A stretch of DNA of 64,000 nt, taken from assembly GCF_010119195.1 (NCBI RefSeq), contig NZ_WRXL01000007.1, forward strand, positions 124,001 to 188,000, given 5' to 3'. Source of the stretch: Haloarcula salina (GTDB lineage: Archaea; Halobacteriota; Halobacteria; Halobacteriales; Haloarculaceae). Positions 15,891-24,193 of the stretch are shown here, piece after piece; the stretch's first letter is position 1, and each line of letters opens with the position of its first letter. The position numbers were made by a program, and so were the translations under genes. The notes beneath the pieces were generated by a model that ran no database searches, was not told the origin of the DNA, and saw only the letters and a program-made list of their open reading frames with translations.

Positions 15891-16937
15891 CTACCAGGTG
15901 CCGTGGAACGTGTCGAACTCCAGCGACTCGAGAGGCTTCTCGCCGACTGCGATCTCGTATTCGCCCGGGGTGAGCATCGGCTTCTTGAACTGCGGGCCGT
16001 CGTCGGTCGTGATGCGCGGACAGCCGGTGTTGACGTAGGCGTCCATCCCGAAGTTCGTCAGGCGGTCCGGCGTCACCTCGTCCATCGTGATGAGGTAGGC
16101 GTTGTCGTTGTTCTCGACGATCTCCTCGGCTTTCTCCCAGCGGCCCTGCCCGATCTTCGTGCAGAAGATGACGCCCCACGTCTCGGCGTCCATCGCCTTG
16201 TGGACCGAGGCGTAGCGCTGTTTCATGAACTTCTCCGTGTCCGCGACGGTGACGACGTTGTTGACCGGGTCCGCGATGACGACGTGTTTCTCGGGGTGTT
16301 CCATCGCGAGTCCGAGCGGGTGGAACTTCCCGCCGCCGACGTACAGCATCTGGTCGGCGTCCACGTCGGCGCTGGCGTAGTTACAGCCGAGCACCTGCCC
16401 CTCGTGGGTCAGCCGCTCGTCGCCGCGCCGCGTGTGGACGGTGTAGCCGCGCTCTTCGAGCCACTCGCGCATCTCGTCGAACTTGTTCATGTGCTGGGCC
16501 GTCGTCACCAGCCCCACGTCGGGGTCGTCCTCGGGGTCCGCGAGCTGTTCCTCGCGGGCCTGCTCCATGATGGGGAAGACGTCGACGTTGGAGAACAGCG
16601 GCACGTAGATGATCTTCTCGGACTCCTTCATCGGGGAGTGCCCGAAGTGGACGAACACGTCCGTCCGGCGCATCATGTACGTGTCGAGGTCGCAGGCCCC
16701 GTAACAGGGCTGGCCGGAGAGCAGCACGGTCACGTCGTCGGGCAGTTCCTCGCGGAGGTCGTCGGCGACGGCCGGGCCGCGTCGCTTCAGTCCCTCGGGG
16801 AACTGGAGGCCCACCTTCTCGGCGTCACGCTCCTCGACGGCGTCGATGATGCGATCGAGTTCGTAGTCCCACTCGCGATCGTGTTTGAGCGACAGCCCGG
16901 TGTTCCGGAGGTCGCCCTCGGTCCGCTCTTGACTCAT
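15891..16937 (-). CDS. dph2: Diphthamide biosynthesis enzyme Dph2
   Basis: Transfers the 3-amino-3-carboxypropyl group from S-adenosylmethionine to the target histidine of elongation factor 2, the first step of diphthamide synthesis. Archaeal Dph2 is a homodimeric non-canonical radical SAM enzyme in which three Cys from three repeats hold the [4Fe-4S] cluster. All three are present: Cys82 (PCYGACD), Cys185 (VLGCNYA) and Cys306 (NTGCPRI). Length 348 aa is normal for the family. The gene is monocistronic, with 55 bp to the transducer gene downstream on the same strand. Confidence 0.93.
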   Translation of the reverse strand: MSQERTEGDLRNTGLSLKHDREWDYELDRIIDAVEERDAEKVGLQFPEGLKRRGPAVADDLREELPDDVTVLLSGQPCYGACDLDTYMMRRTDVFVHFGHSPMKESEKIIYVPLFSNVDVFPIMEQAREEQLADPEDDPDVGLVTTAQHMNKFDEMREWLEERGYTVHTRRGDERLTHEGQVLGCNYASADVDADQMLYVGGGKFHPLGLAMEHPEKHVVIADPVNNVVTVADTEKFMKQRYASVHKAMDAETWGVIFCTKIGQGRWEKAEEIVENNDNAYLITMDEVTPDRLTNFGMDAYVNTGCPRITTDDGPQFKKPMLTPGEYEIAVGEKPLESLEFDTFHGTW

Positions 16938-16992
16938 TGCAACCGTGTATCCGTTCGAGCGGCATAACCCCCGTGTTTCGGGAAGCGCCCGC

Positions 16993-18309
16993 TCACTCCA
17001 TGATCGTGTTCAGTTGCTGCTCGACGCGCTCGACGTTCGCCTCCAGGTCTCGGACCTTCTGGTGCTGGGTCCCGTTCGCGTCCGCAAGTTCGTCGATCGC
17101 CGCGGCGATTTCGGCGGCTCTGTCCGCGACCTCGTCGATCATCCCGGCGATCTCCTCGGCGCTCGCGGCCTGTTCGTCCGTCGCTTCGGCGATTTCACTG
17201 ATTCCCTGGTCGGTCTCCGTCGTCGCCGAGAGGATCGCCTCCTGGTTGTCGAGGACGGTTTCGAGGTCGCCGAGCGACCGCTGAATCGCGTCCGTGGTCT
17301 CCCCGACGTTCGTGGCGGTGTCGTCGGTCATCTCTCGGACCTCCGCGACGATCCGCTCGACCTCGTCGGCGTGCTGTTTGGACTGGTCCGCTAGCTCCTT
17401 GATCTCGTCGGCGACGACGGCGAACCCGTCGCTGTTGCCGTCGCTCCGCGCGGCCTCGATGTTCGCGTTGAGCGCCAGCATGTTCGTCTGGTCGGCGATG
17501 TCGTTGATCACTTCGACGAACTCGTCGATCTCCTCGACGTGGCCGCGCAGTTCCTCCGCGTCCTCGGCGACCTGCTCCGCCGACTCGGTCGCGTCTTCCA
17601 CGCGCTCGATCGTCTCCGTCGCGGTCTCGACGGACTCCGCCGCGAGTTCGCGCGCCTCGCCGCTCTGTGCGCTCACCTCCTCGGCGCTGGACGCGATCTC
17701 CTCGACGGTCGCGCCGAAGCCGGAGACCTCGGTCTGGACCTCGTCGAGGTTGTCCGCCTGCTCCGCGGCCACCTCTCTGATCTCGTCGGACTGCTCCGTG
17801 ACCGCGCTCGCCGACTCGCTGAGTTCGCCGACAGCCTGGTCGACGTCCTCGGCCATCTGCGACTGGAGGTCACGCAGGTCCTCGCGCTGATTGACGATGT
17901 CGCTGAAGTCGAGCAACAGCTCCACCGCACCGACGGCCTCACCGCTCGGACTCAGGAGCGGGATCGCCAGCGCACGAGCGTGTGCCAGCGTCCCGTCGGG
18001 GCGCTCCGCGGACCGAAACTCGGCCTCTCGCTTCGGCGTTTCGGTCCGGATCACTTCCTCCGCGAGCGTCTCCGACTCGCCCTCCGTCCCGAACACGTCG
18101 TAGGCGTTCAGCCCGATCGCCTCGCTCGCCGGCAGTCCGAGCATCTCGGCGACCGCCTGATTCCAGTGCGTGATATCGCCGTCCGCGTCGACGATGAACG
18201 CGCCCTCCGGCAGGTCTTCGATGAGCGATTCGAACGCGTGGAGCCAGAACTCGTCGCTGGACGCTATCGACTCGGGCAGTAACTGCTTCGCGTGTCCCTC
18301 CGTGGTCAT
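16993..18309 (-). CDS. Soluble PAS-containing methyl-accepting transducer, 438 aa
   Basis: A cytosolic chemotaxis or phototaxis-type transducer with no membrane helix. A PAS domain lies at ~20-140 (EGAFIVDADGDITHWNQAVA, AIGLNAYDVFG). A long coiled coil follows, and the signalling tip is visible at ~275-300 as IADQTNMLALNANIEAARSD then GFAVVADEIKELADQS, the CheA/CheW-binding hairpin. Glu/Gln pairs in the flanking helices are the likely methylation sites. The ATG at 18309 gives MTTEGHAKQ; an extension to 18345 has no PAS character and covers the promoter. Ligand unknown. No che genes lie nearby. Confidence 0.88.
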   Translation of the reverse strand: MTTEGHAKQLLPESIASSDEFWLHAFESLIEDLPEGAFIVDADGDITHWNQAVAEMLGLPASEAIGLNAYDVFGTEGESETLAEEVIRTETPKREAEFRSAERPDGTLAHARALAIPLLSPSGEAVGAVELLLDFSDIVNQREDLRDLQSQMAEDVDQAVGELSESASAVTEQSDEIREVAAEQADNLDEVQTEVSGFGATVEEIASSAEEVSAQSGEARELAAESVETATETIERVEDATESAEQVAEDAEELRGHVEEIDEFVEVINDIADQTNMLALNANIEAARSDGNSDGFAVVADEIKELADQSKQHADEVERIVAEVREMTDDTATNVGETTDAIQRSLGDLETVLDNQEAILSATTETDQGISEIAEATDEQAASAEEIAGMIDEVADRAAEIAAAIDELADANGTQHQKVRDLEANVERVEQQLNTIME

Positions 18310-18403
18310 CACGTGAGCGAAATACGTTCGGGCTGATAAATCCACACAGCCAATCTCAAACTTTGATAACGAGATGGTGGCCGCTGTCGGTCGATCACCG
18401 TCC

Positions 18404-18937
18404 TCAGAGCCATATCGCGAGAAACGGGACAGTCGACTCGACGGCCACGACCGCGCTCACGAACGCGAGCCACTGGAGGAGCGCCGAGCGTGCGTCGGTC
18501 GCCTCCGTCCAGGCGCGCGAGTTCCGATGGGCGACGTACGCCACCGGGACGGCGAACCCGACGAACGCGACCGGGATACCCAGCCAGACGGGGACCGGAC
18601 CGACCGTCACGTCCACCAGCCCGAGTTCCCGAACCGGGATAAACAGGAGCAGAAAGACCGTCCCGTAGGCGACGCCGCCCGCCATCGACAGGAGCAGGTA
18701 CCGGGGCCGGATCGCGACGCGCCACGGCGGCGTCTCGTCGTCTGGACCGCCGCCGGTGGCGAGCGCCAGGAACCGACGCACGTCCGGGAGGACGTACATG
18801 AGGGGTATCGACGGTACCGCGCCGACCAGTCCGACCGTAGCCGCGAGCCCGAAGAATATCCCCAGCCCCAGCACCGCCAACAGCAGGAGGTACAGGAATA
18901 TCGCGAGCACTGCACCGATCCCCTCGACCAGTTGCAT
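18404..18937 (-). CDS. Haloarchaeal membrane protein, 177 aa
   Basis: A hydrophobic protein with about five membrane segments (AVLAIFLYLLLLAVLGLGIFF, LVGAVPSIPLMYVL, YLLLSMAGGVAYGTVFLLLF, VWLGIPVAFVGFAVPVAYVA and the C-terminal WLAFVSAVVAVESTVPFLAI). No motif is recognised and no function is proposed. The ATG at 18937 is used; a GTG 15 nt upstream (18952) would add five residues and cannot be excluded. The gene is divergent from the YlbF-like gene at 19056. Confidence 0.65.
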   Translation of the reverse strand: MQLVEGIGAVLAIFLYLLLLAVLGLGIFFGLAATVGLVGAVPSIPLMYVLPDVRRFLALATGGGPDDETPPWRVAIRPRYLLLSMAGGVAYGTVFLLLFIPVRELGLVDVTVGPVPVWLGIPVAFVGFAVPVAYVAHRNSRAWTEATDARSALLQWLAFVSAVVAVESTVPFLAIWL

Positions 18938-19055
18938 GTCCGATGGACTCACCGGCGGCTATTCAACGCTCGCCCGCGCCGGACCGCGTGTTCCGCGCCC
19001 GGACCGGCTCGGGGTTTCGGCAGGCCTATACCGCCCGAGTCCAAACCGTCTGGCG

Positions 19056-19454
19056 ATGAGCATCGAGACCGACACCGCCGCCGACGTCGACGGCGACCGC
19101 GTCGATGAGCTCGCGACGGAGTTCGGCGAAGCGATCGCCGAACTGCCGGTGTACCAGCGATTCGAGGCGGCCAAGGACGCCGTCGAAAACCACGAGGAGG
19201 CCCAGGAGGCCATCCAGGAGTTCGAGCAGATCCGCGAGGAGTTCATGCTCGCGCGCCAGACCGGCCAGGCCTCGCAGGAGGACCTCCGCACGGTCCAGCA
19301 GAAACAGGAGGAGCTCCACGACATCCCGGTGATGAGCGACTACCTCCAGGCCCAGAACGAACTCGAACTGCGCCTGCAGGAACTCAACGAGGTCGTCTCC
19401 GAGGAACTGGCAGTCGACTTCGGCCAGAAGGCCGGCGGTTGCTGCGAGGACTGA
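19056..19454 (+). CDS. YlbF/YmcA (Com_YlbF) family protein, 132 aa
   Basis: An all-helical coiled protein: FGEAIAELPVYQRFEAAKDA, VENHEEAQEAIQEFEQIREE, then DYLQAQNELELRLQELNEVV, the Com_YlbF pattern of short helices with a conserved aromatic/Phe. It ends in GGCCED: Bacillus YlbF/YmcA/YaaT proteins carry C-terminal Cys that bind iron-sulfur clusters and control RNase Y, so the CC pair may bind a metal here as well; that is inference. Archaeal members are uncharacterised. Monocistronic. Confidence 0.82.
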   Translation: MSIETDTAADVDGDRVDELATEFGEAIAELPVYQRFEAAKDAVENHEEAQEAIQEFEQIREEFMLARQTGQASQEDLRTVQQKQEELHDIPVMSDYLQAQNELELRLQELNEVVSEELAVDFGQKAGGCCED

Positions 19455-19509
19455 GCACCGGCCTCCGACAGAGCGCCGTTTTCCCGTCCCGAACGAGCGC
19501 GGAGCGGCG

Positions 19510-19959
19510 CTACTCGTCGACTTCGGTCTTCACGACGACGGTCGGCCGCGCCGTCAGCCGCACGACCTTGTCGGTGACGCTCCCGAGCAGGCTGCGGTAC
19601 TCCGCCGGGCGGCGCTTGGTCCCGAGGACGATCACGTCGGCGTCGCTGTCCTCTGCGGTGGCGATGATCGACTCGACCGGGCTCCCGTGGATCAGCGTCT
19701 CGACGACGTCGACGCCCGCGTCCTCGGCGGCTTCACGCACCGCCGCGAGCGCTTCTTCCCCTTCCTCTTCGAGGCCGTGCTCCGGCCCCTCCGCCTCGTC
19801 GACGTACTCGTCGCCGCTGTAGGCGGTGTACACGTCCTCGTCGACGACGAACAGGGCGTGCAGCGTCGCGTCGTGCGACTGCGCCAGCGAGATCGCGTGC
19901 GATTCCGCGTCCCTCGACGCGACGGTACCGTCCGTGGCCAGCAGTATCGTGTCGTACAT
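19510..19959 (-). CDS. Universal stress protein (UspA) family, 149 aa
   Basis: A UspA-domain protein starting MYDTILLATDGTVASRDAES with Asp10 at the nucleotide site, LHALFVVDE, and the C-terminal ATP loop VIVLGTKRRPAEYRSLLGSV followed by TARPTVVVK. Unlike the UspA at 1295-1738, the G-2x-G-9x-G(S) type loop (LGTKRRPAEYRSLLGSV) is recognisable, suggesting an ATP-binding type. A Glu-rich insertion lies at ~55-75. The ATG at 19959 gives the canonical short N-terminus. Convergent with the YlbF-like gene. Confidence 0.87.
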   Translation of the reverse strand: MYDTILLATDGTVASRDAESHAISLAQSHDATLHALFVVDEDVYTAYSGDEYVDEAEGPEHGLEEEGEEALAAVREAAEDAGVDVVETLIHGSPVESIIATAEDSDADVIVLGTKRRPAEYRSLLGSVTDKVVRLTARPTVVVKTEVDE

Positions 19960-20128
19960 TCGGGTCCGGCTACGCCGGGTCACGAAATAAAACCGGTGTC
20001 GGGTTCCCGACGAGCGAGAGCGGGCCGTCGAACGGCGGACCCGCCGCGTGCCGCTCGGAGACGCCCGGCGAGCACGCGCCGCTACGGTCTTCGAAACACC
20101 TTAGCGACAGGGACGGACACTCCCGGGT

Positions 20129-20959
20129 ATGACGGTCGAATCAGACTGGGAGGACTGGCTGCCGCGCGCGGTCGAGTCGGCCTCGCCCGACGGACTGGCG
20201 ATCTGGTATCTGGGCTGTAACGGGTTCATTCTGAAATCGAGCGGCGGAACGACGGTGTTCGTCGATCCGTACCTGGGCACCGGGGACCCGCCCCGGACCG
20301 TGCGGATGATCCCGGTGCCGTTCAACCCCGAGGACATCACGGAGTGCGACGCCGTCTTCGGGACCCACGAGCACGTCGACCACGTCCACGGACCGTCCCA
20401 GGCCCCGATCCTCGCCGGCACGGGTGCGGACTACTACACGACCGACAGCGGCCACGAAGTCATCGACGACGAGGGCTGGATGGAGCACTGGAGCGTCGTC
20501 GACGACCAACTGCACGAGGTCGCGGAGGGCGACACCGTCGAGGTGGGCGACCTGACGGTCCACGTCGAACCGGCCAACGACCCCGACGCCGACCACCCGG
20601 TGTCGTACGTCTTCGAGCACGAGTCCGGGACCTTCTTCCACGGCGGCGACGCGCGACCCGGCGAGTTCGAGGCGGTCGGCGAGCGCTACGACATCGACGC
20701 GGCCGCGCTGGCGTTCGGCGCGGTCGGGATGATCGACGACAAGGAGACCGGCGAACCCAAGCGGACGAAGTGGTACAACGACGAGAACATGATCGTCGAG
20801 GCCGCCAACGAACTCCAGTTGGACACGCTGTTGCCCACTCACTGGGACATGTGGAAGGGCATGACGACGGAGCCGACGGTGCTACACAACCACGCCAACA
20901 GCTTCGAGTATCCCGAGTCCCTATCGGTCGTCGAAATCGGGGACCGCTACGACCTGTAG
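20129..20959 (+). CDS. UlaG-like metallo-beta-lactamase-fold hydrolase, 276 aa
   Basis: The metallo-beta-lactamase fold with the THEHVDHVHG motif (79-88), i.e. the H-x-H-x-D-H dinuclear metal site. A further Asp lies in FFHGGDARPGEF (~176) and a C-terminal His in LLPTHWDMWKG. The opening WYLGCNGFILKSSGGTTVFV followed by DPYLG is that of the UlaG (L-ascorbate-6-phosphate lactonase) subfamily, which is used loosely for many hydrolases; the true substrate here is unknown. Monocistronic, followed by a strong inverted repeat at 21006-21029. Confidence 0.82.
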   Translation: MTVESDWEDWLPRAVESASPDGLAIWYLGCNGFILKSSGGTTVFVDPYLGTGDPPRTVRMIPVPFNPEDITECDAVFGTHEHVDHVHGPSQAPILAGTGADYYTTDSGHEVIDDEGWMEHWSVVDDQLHEVAEGDTVEVGDLTVHVEPANDPDADHPVSYVFEHESGTFFHGGDARPGEFEAVGERYDIDAAALAFGAVGMIDDKETGEPKRTKWYNDENMIVEAANELQLDTLLPTHWDMWKGMTTEPTVLHNHANSFEYPESLSVVEIGDRYDL

Positions 20960-21005
20960 CGGAATCAGAAGCGGGTGAAAGCGCGGTGATCGGAACCGAT
21001 AGCCG

Positions 21006-21029
21006 ACGACTGGTCTCGTTACCAGTCGT
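21006..21029. terminator. 9-bp inverted repeat after the UlaG-like gene
   Basis: ACGACTGGT (21006-21014), loop CTCGTT, ACCAGTCGT (21021-21029), perfect 9-bp arms, followed by GAAAAACGG. It lies 46 bp after the stop and about 100 bp before the next gene. Best guess is a transcript-end hairpin; an operator for the downstream gene is possible, as hairpin terminators are not the rule in haloarchaea. Confidence 0.4.
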
Positions 21030-21127
21030 GAAAAACGGCCATTATCTTAAGGACAGACGTTCGGAAAAAAGGTGTAAATGTTGGCCAGGTACGTACCTTT
21101 AATACCGTTGATGAGCGCATACAGTGC

Positions 21128-22228
21128 ATGAGCGATACACAGGCCTACGAGGAGGTCACTGTCGCGTCCGACGGCGTGACGGTGACAAAGCGGTTCGAGG
21201 CGGACGAGTTTCCCGTCCCCGCGATCGCGTTCAATCTCCGGTCGCGTCGGACTGGGGCGGTCACCGTCAGACTCGTCGATACGGTCCCCGAGGACGTGGC
21301 GGTCGAAGACCTCGGCTTCCATCCGGAGTACGGAAGTGAGTACTGGGACATCAACGAGGACCGAATCGCCTTCGAGAAGGAACTCGACCCGGAGGCCGAC
21401 TACACGACGGTGTACGGCATCCGCGCGACCGGGACCGACGACGTCGAAAAGTTCCTCACCGAACCCGAAATCGAGAGCGTCGATCCGCCGCTCGACGACG
21501 GTGAGGAGGACCTCGTCGGCAGTTCCGACGCGGTTCGCGACGTGATCTCCGGTGACGTGGACAGCGTCCCCGGCCTGGACGAGGATGGCGACGAAGACGA
21601 GGACATCGAGACACTGGAGCTCGCGGATCCGAACAACCCGGACGCCGGGGCCGAGTCGAGCGAGGGGGACGGGTCGACGGCCGACGCCGAGGTGGAGACC
21701 GGCGCAGTCATCGCGACCATGGCCGAGGAGATCCGCCAGCAGAACGTCTCGGCCGATGACGTAAAACTGCTCAAACGAGCGCTGGACGCCGTCTCCGACG
21801 ACGATGAGACGGCCGACGACGGCGTCAACGAGGCCCGAATCCAGCGGCTTCAGGCCGATATCGCCGACCTTCGGGCCTACACGGGCGCGCTCGAGGAGTT
21901 CCTGGACGAGAACGGGACCGGCGAGGACATGATCGAGGACTTCAGCGAGCGCCTGGAGTCCTTCGAATCGACGCTCGACGACTTCGAAGACGACATTCAG
22001 ACGGCGAAATCGGCCGCCGCGGAGGCCTCCGAGGAAGTCGACACGCTGGCGACCGACGTGAACGACATCGAGAGCCAGGTGGACGATCTGGAGGGCGAAA
22101 TCGAGGCCGTCCGCGACGAGATCGGCGAGGGCGAACTCGCCGATCGGGTGGACGAGACGGAGTCGGAGATCGAGGACCTCAAGGAGTGGCGCGAACAGCT
22201 CTCCTCGGTCATCGGCGGCGGCGAGTAA
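21128..22228 (+). CDS. Haloarchaeal coiled-coil protein, 366 aa
   Basis: Three regions are visible. An N-terminal beta domain (~1-115) has VTVTKRFEADEFPVPAIAFN and WDINEDRIAFEKELDP, resembling a small immunoglobulin-like or adapter domain. A strongly acidic linker (~120-200, DEDGDEDEDIETLE) follows. The C-terminal half (~205-360) is heptad-rich coiled coil (IQRLQADIADLRAYTGALEE, FSERLESFESTLDDFEDDIQ). No signal peptide or membrane helix. A scaffold role is plausible, but I do not recognise a characterised family. TTTAATA at about 21096 is a TATA candidate. Followed after 39 bp by the HisG-like gene, probably one transcript. Confidence 0.7.
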   Translation: MSDTQAYEEVTVASDGVTVTKRFEADEFPVPAIAFNLRSRRTGAVTVRLVDTVPEDVAVEDLGFHPEYGSEYWDINEDRIAFEKELDPEADYTTVYGIRATGTDDVEKFLTEPEIESVDPPLDDGEEDLVGSSDAVRDVISGDVDSVPGLDEDGDEDEDIETLELADPNNPDAGAESSEGDGSTADAEVETGAVIATMAEEIRQQNVSADDVKLLKRALDAVSDDDETADDGVNEARIQRLQADIADLRAYTGALEEFLDENGTGEDMIEDFSERLESFESTLDDFEDDIQTAKSAAAEASEEVDTLATDVNDIESQVDDLEGEIEAVRDEIGEGELADRVDETESEIEDLKEWREQLSSVIGGGE

Positions 22229-22267
22229 CCGAACTCGTTTTACCGATCCACCGTCTGTGCCTGCATA

Positions 22268-23164
22268 ATGACGACGACGAGAGTGGCCGTCCCCCGCAAG
22301 GGCCGGCCCCTCGAAGCCGTGCTGGAGCGACTCGCCGCGCGCACCGGCGCGACCGAGCTGGCCGACGAGATCATCTCGACGCTTCGCTACGAGAAGGCCA
22401 TCACCAAAGGGACCCAGGACGCCGACGGCGACGTGTACCATCGCATCGGCGACTACTCCACGCTCGACGACCCTCACGAACCCGAGTTCACGCTGCTGCG
22501 CGACGACCGCGAGGGGATGCCGCGCCGCATCGTCTTCGACAGCGTCACCGTCCCGACCGACCACGGCGACGTGCAGCTCGTCGGCCGCGAGGAGCCGTTT
22601 CGCGCCCTGCGAACCCACGAGTTCGCGCTCGGGTTCGACAGCGCCGACCTCGTCCTCGAGGAGGTCGTTCAGCTCCGTGACGAGGCGCTGACCAGCATCG
22701 ACGAGATCAACGACCGCATCGACCCGCTCGACACCGACGTTCGCGTGGTGACCGGCCTCGGCGACACGGTGTACCACACCCTGCTCGGGACGCCGGAGGT
22801 CGCGGACTCGCAGGACGGCCCCCTCGACCGCGCGTTCGTCGCGAACTACGAGGGCGAGCTGTGCATCTCGCCGCGCTACGAGCGGCTGGTCGAGGCGGTG
22901 CTGGGAACCGGCGCGCTCGACGACATCTGCTTTACCTACCCGAGGAACGGCAGCGAGGAGGAGGCCGACATCGCGGCGACCGGCCTCGGCGTCTACCTCA
23001 CCGTGACGGGGTCGACAGCGCGCGACCACGGCCTCGAACTCGGCGAGCGGCTGTTCCCCAGCGAGACGGTGCTGCTGGAAAACGCCCACGAGCGGACCGA
23101 GACGACCCGGCTCGTCGCCGACCTGTTCGAGGACCCGGAAGAGACGGCGCTGCAGTCCGTCTGA
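22268..23164 (+). CDS. HisG-like protein of unknown function, 298 aa
   Basis: The first residues, TRVAVPRKGRPLEAVLERLA, look like the opening strand and loop of the catalytic domain of ATP phosphoribosyltransferase (HisG). The rest does not show the standard HisG PRPP-binding segment or its regulatory ACT-like domain, so it is unlikely to be the histidine enzyme. The chain is a regular alpha/beta protein with GFDSADLVLEEVVQ and VVTGLGDTVYHTLLG. It follows the coiled-coil gene at 39 bp. Function unknown; a phosphoribosyl- or nucleotide-binding role is only suggested by the N-terminus. Confidence 0.6.
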   Translation: MTTTRVAVPRKGRPLEAVLERLAARTGATELADEIISTLRYEKAITKGTQDADGDVYHRIGDYSTLDDPHEPEFTLLRDDREGMPRRIVFDSVTVPTDHGDVQLVGREEPFRALRTHEFALGFDSADLVLEEVVQLRDEALTSIDEINDRIDPLDTDVRVVTGLGDTVYHTLLGTPEVADSQDGPLDRAFVANYEGELCISPRYERLVEAVLGTGALDDICFTYPRNGSEEEADIAATGLGVYLTVTGSTARDHGLELGERLFPSETVLLENAHERTETTRLVADLFEDPEETALQSV

Positions 23165-23179
23165 AGAACTGTTAGCTGC

Positions 23180-24193
23180 TCACAGCCGCCGTCTGCGGAC
23201 GAGTCGGGTGGCGACCGCGACCGGAACGACCAGCCAGGCGACCAGCGTTGCGGCGACCGCCGGCGTCGAGAGGCCGGCCTGCGCCAGCACGCCGGCGAAG
23301 CCGCCGGCGACCACGTCCACCTGCGAGAGCGCGAGCACGCGGAAGCAGTCGACGGGGTTGAGCAGCACCGCCGCGGCGATGGCTCCCGATCCGAGGTCGA
23401 ACCCGGCGACGGCCCCGAGCGCCGCGAGGTCGTGCAGCAGCGCCACCCACAGCCAGACGGCCAGCGACGCACCGAGCGCGTGGGTCTTGGTTCGCGCGAC
23501 CGTCGAGAGCAAGACGGCGACGCCGAGCATCGCACAGCCCGTGAGCGCCGCGGCGAGCGCGACGGCCGCGTACGGCCCGACGCTCGCGACGCCGAGGTAG
23601 CGGACGAGCAACAGCCCGCCGGGGACGAAGCCGAGCAGCATCGACCCCACCAGGACCGTCGCGCGGCCGAGCGCCGTGCCGACGACGACGCGGCCCGGCG
23701 AGACCGGGAGCGCGAGCAGGAGTTCGAGCGAGCCTCGCTCGTCCGCGCCGACGACTGCGTCGTAGCCGACCGCGAGCGCCGCCAGCGGGACGAGGTAGAC
23801 GCCGAGTTCGGCGATGGTCGCCACGACCGCGTCGAAGCGACCGGGACCGACCGAACTCGCGCCGAACTGGACGACAGCGGCGGTGAAGAAGCCGAACAAG
23901 AGCGCGACGCCGAGCGCCCACCGGCTCCGGACCGCCAGGCGGTACTCGCGCCGTGCGATGGTCACGAGACCGCCGTCGGCCAGTCGGGCGAACGCGGACC
24001 GTTCGGCGGCGTCCGCGGCGCGGCCGTCGGTCGCGTCCGCGGTCGGGCCGCTCACCTGTTGTTCGGTCCCACCGCCGTCGAGCCTGGCGGCCGGCCCGTC
24101 GACGGCGACGCCACCGTCGGGAGCGGCGTCGGTCGCGTGGGTCGGCGCGGTCGACGCTCCGGAGGGCGCGTCGCCAGCGCGGTCGTCGCTCAC
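23180..24193 (-). CDS. nosY: NosY-like ABC transporter permease of the nos cluster, 337 aa
   Basis: The membrane subunit of the NosFY ABC exporter needed for copper-site maturation of nitrous oxide reductase. Six membrane segments fill residues ~85-330, with the ABC-2 type motif VVGADERGSLELLLALPVSPGRVVVG in the loop after TM2. The first ~75 residues form an Ala/Asp/Gly-rich disordered extension not seen in typical NosY. The start is GTG and overlaps the nosF stop (GTGA). Last gene of the operon, convergent with the HisG-like gene. Confidence 0.8.
   Translation of the reverse strand: MSDDRAGDAPSGASTAPTHATDAAPDGGVAVDGPAARLDGGGTEQQVSGPTADATDGRAADAAERSAFARLADGGLVTIARREYRLAVRSRWALGVALLFGFFTAAVVQFGASSVGPGRFDAVVATIAELGVYLVPLAALAVGYDAVVGADERGSLELLLALPVSPGRVVVGTALGRATVLVGSMLLGFVPGGLLLVRYLGVASVGPYAAVALAAALTGCAMLGVAVLLSTVARTKTHALGASLAVWLWVALLHDLAALGAVAGFDLGSGAIAAAVLLNPVDCFRVLALSQVDVVAGGFAGVLAQAGLSTPAVAATLVAWLVVPVAVATRLVRRRRL

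Noticed and set aside
21047-23089. 680-codon open frame on the minus strand
   Set aside because: Antisense to the coiled-coil and HisG-like genes, which have proper starts, acidic composition and domain structure; the antisense protein is Val/Asp/Arg-rich without features.
22268-23164. True ATP phosphoribosyltransferase (hisG)
   Set aside because: Only the first ~20 residues resemble HisG; the PRPP-binding segment and C-terminal domain are not visible and no other his genes are nearby.
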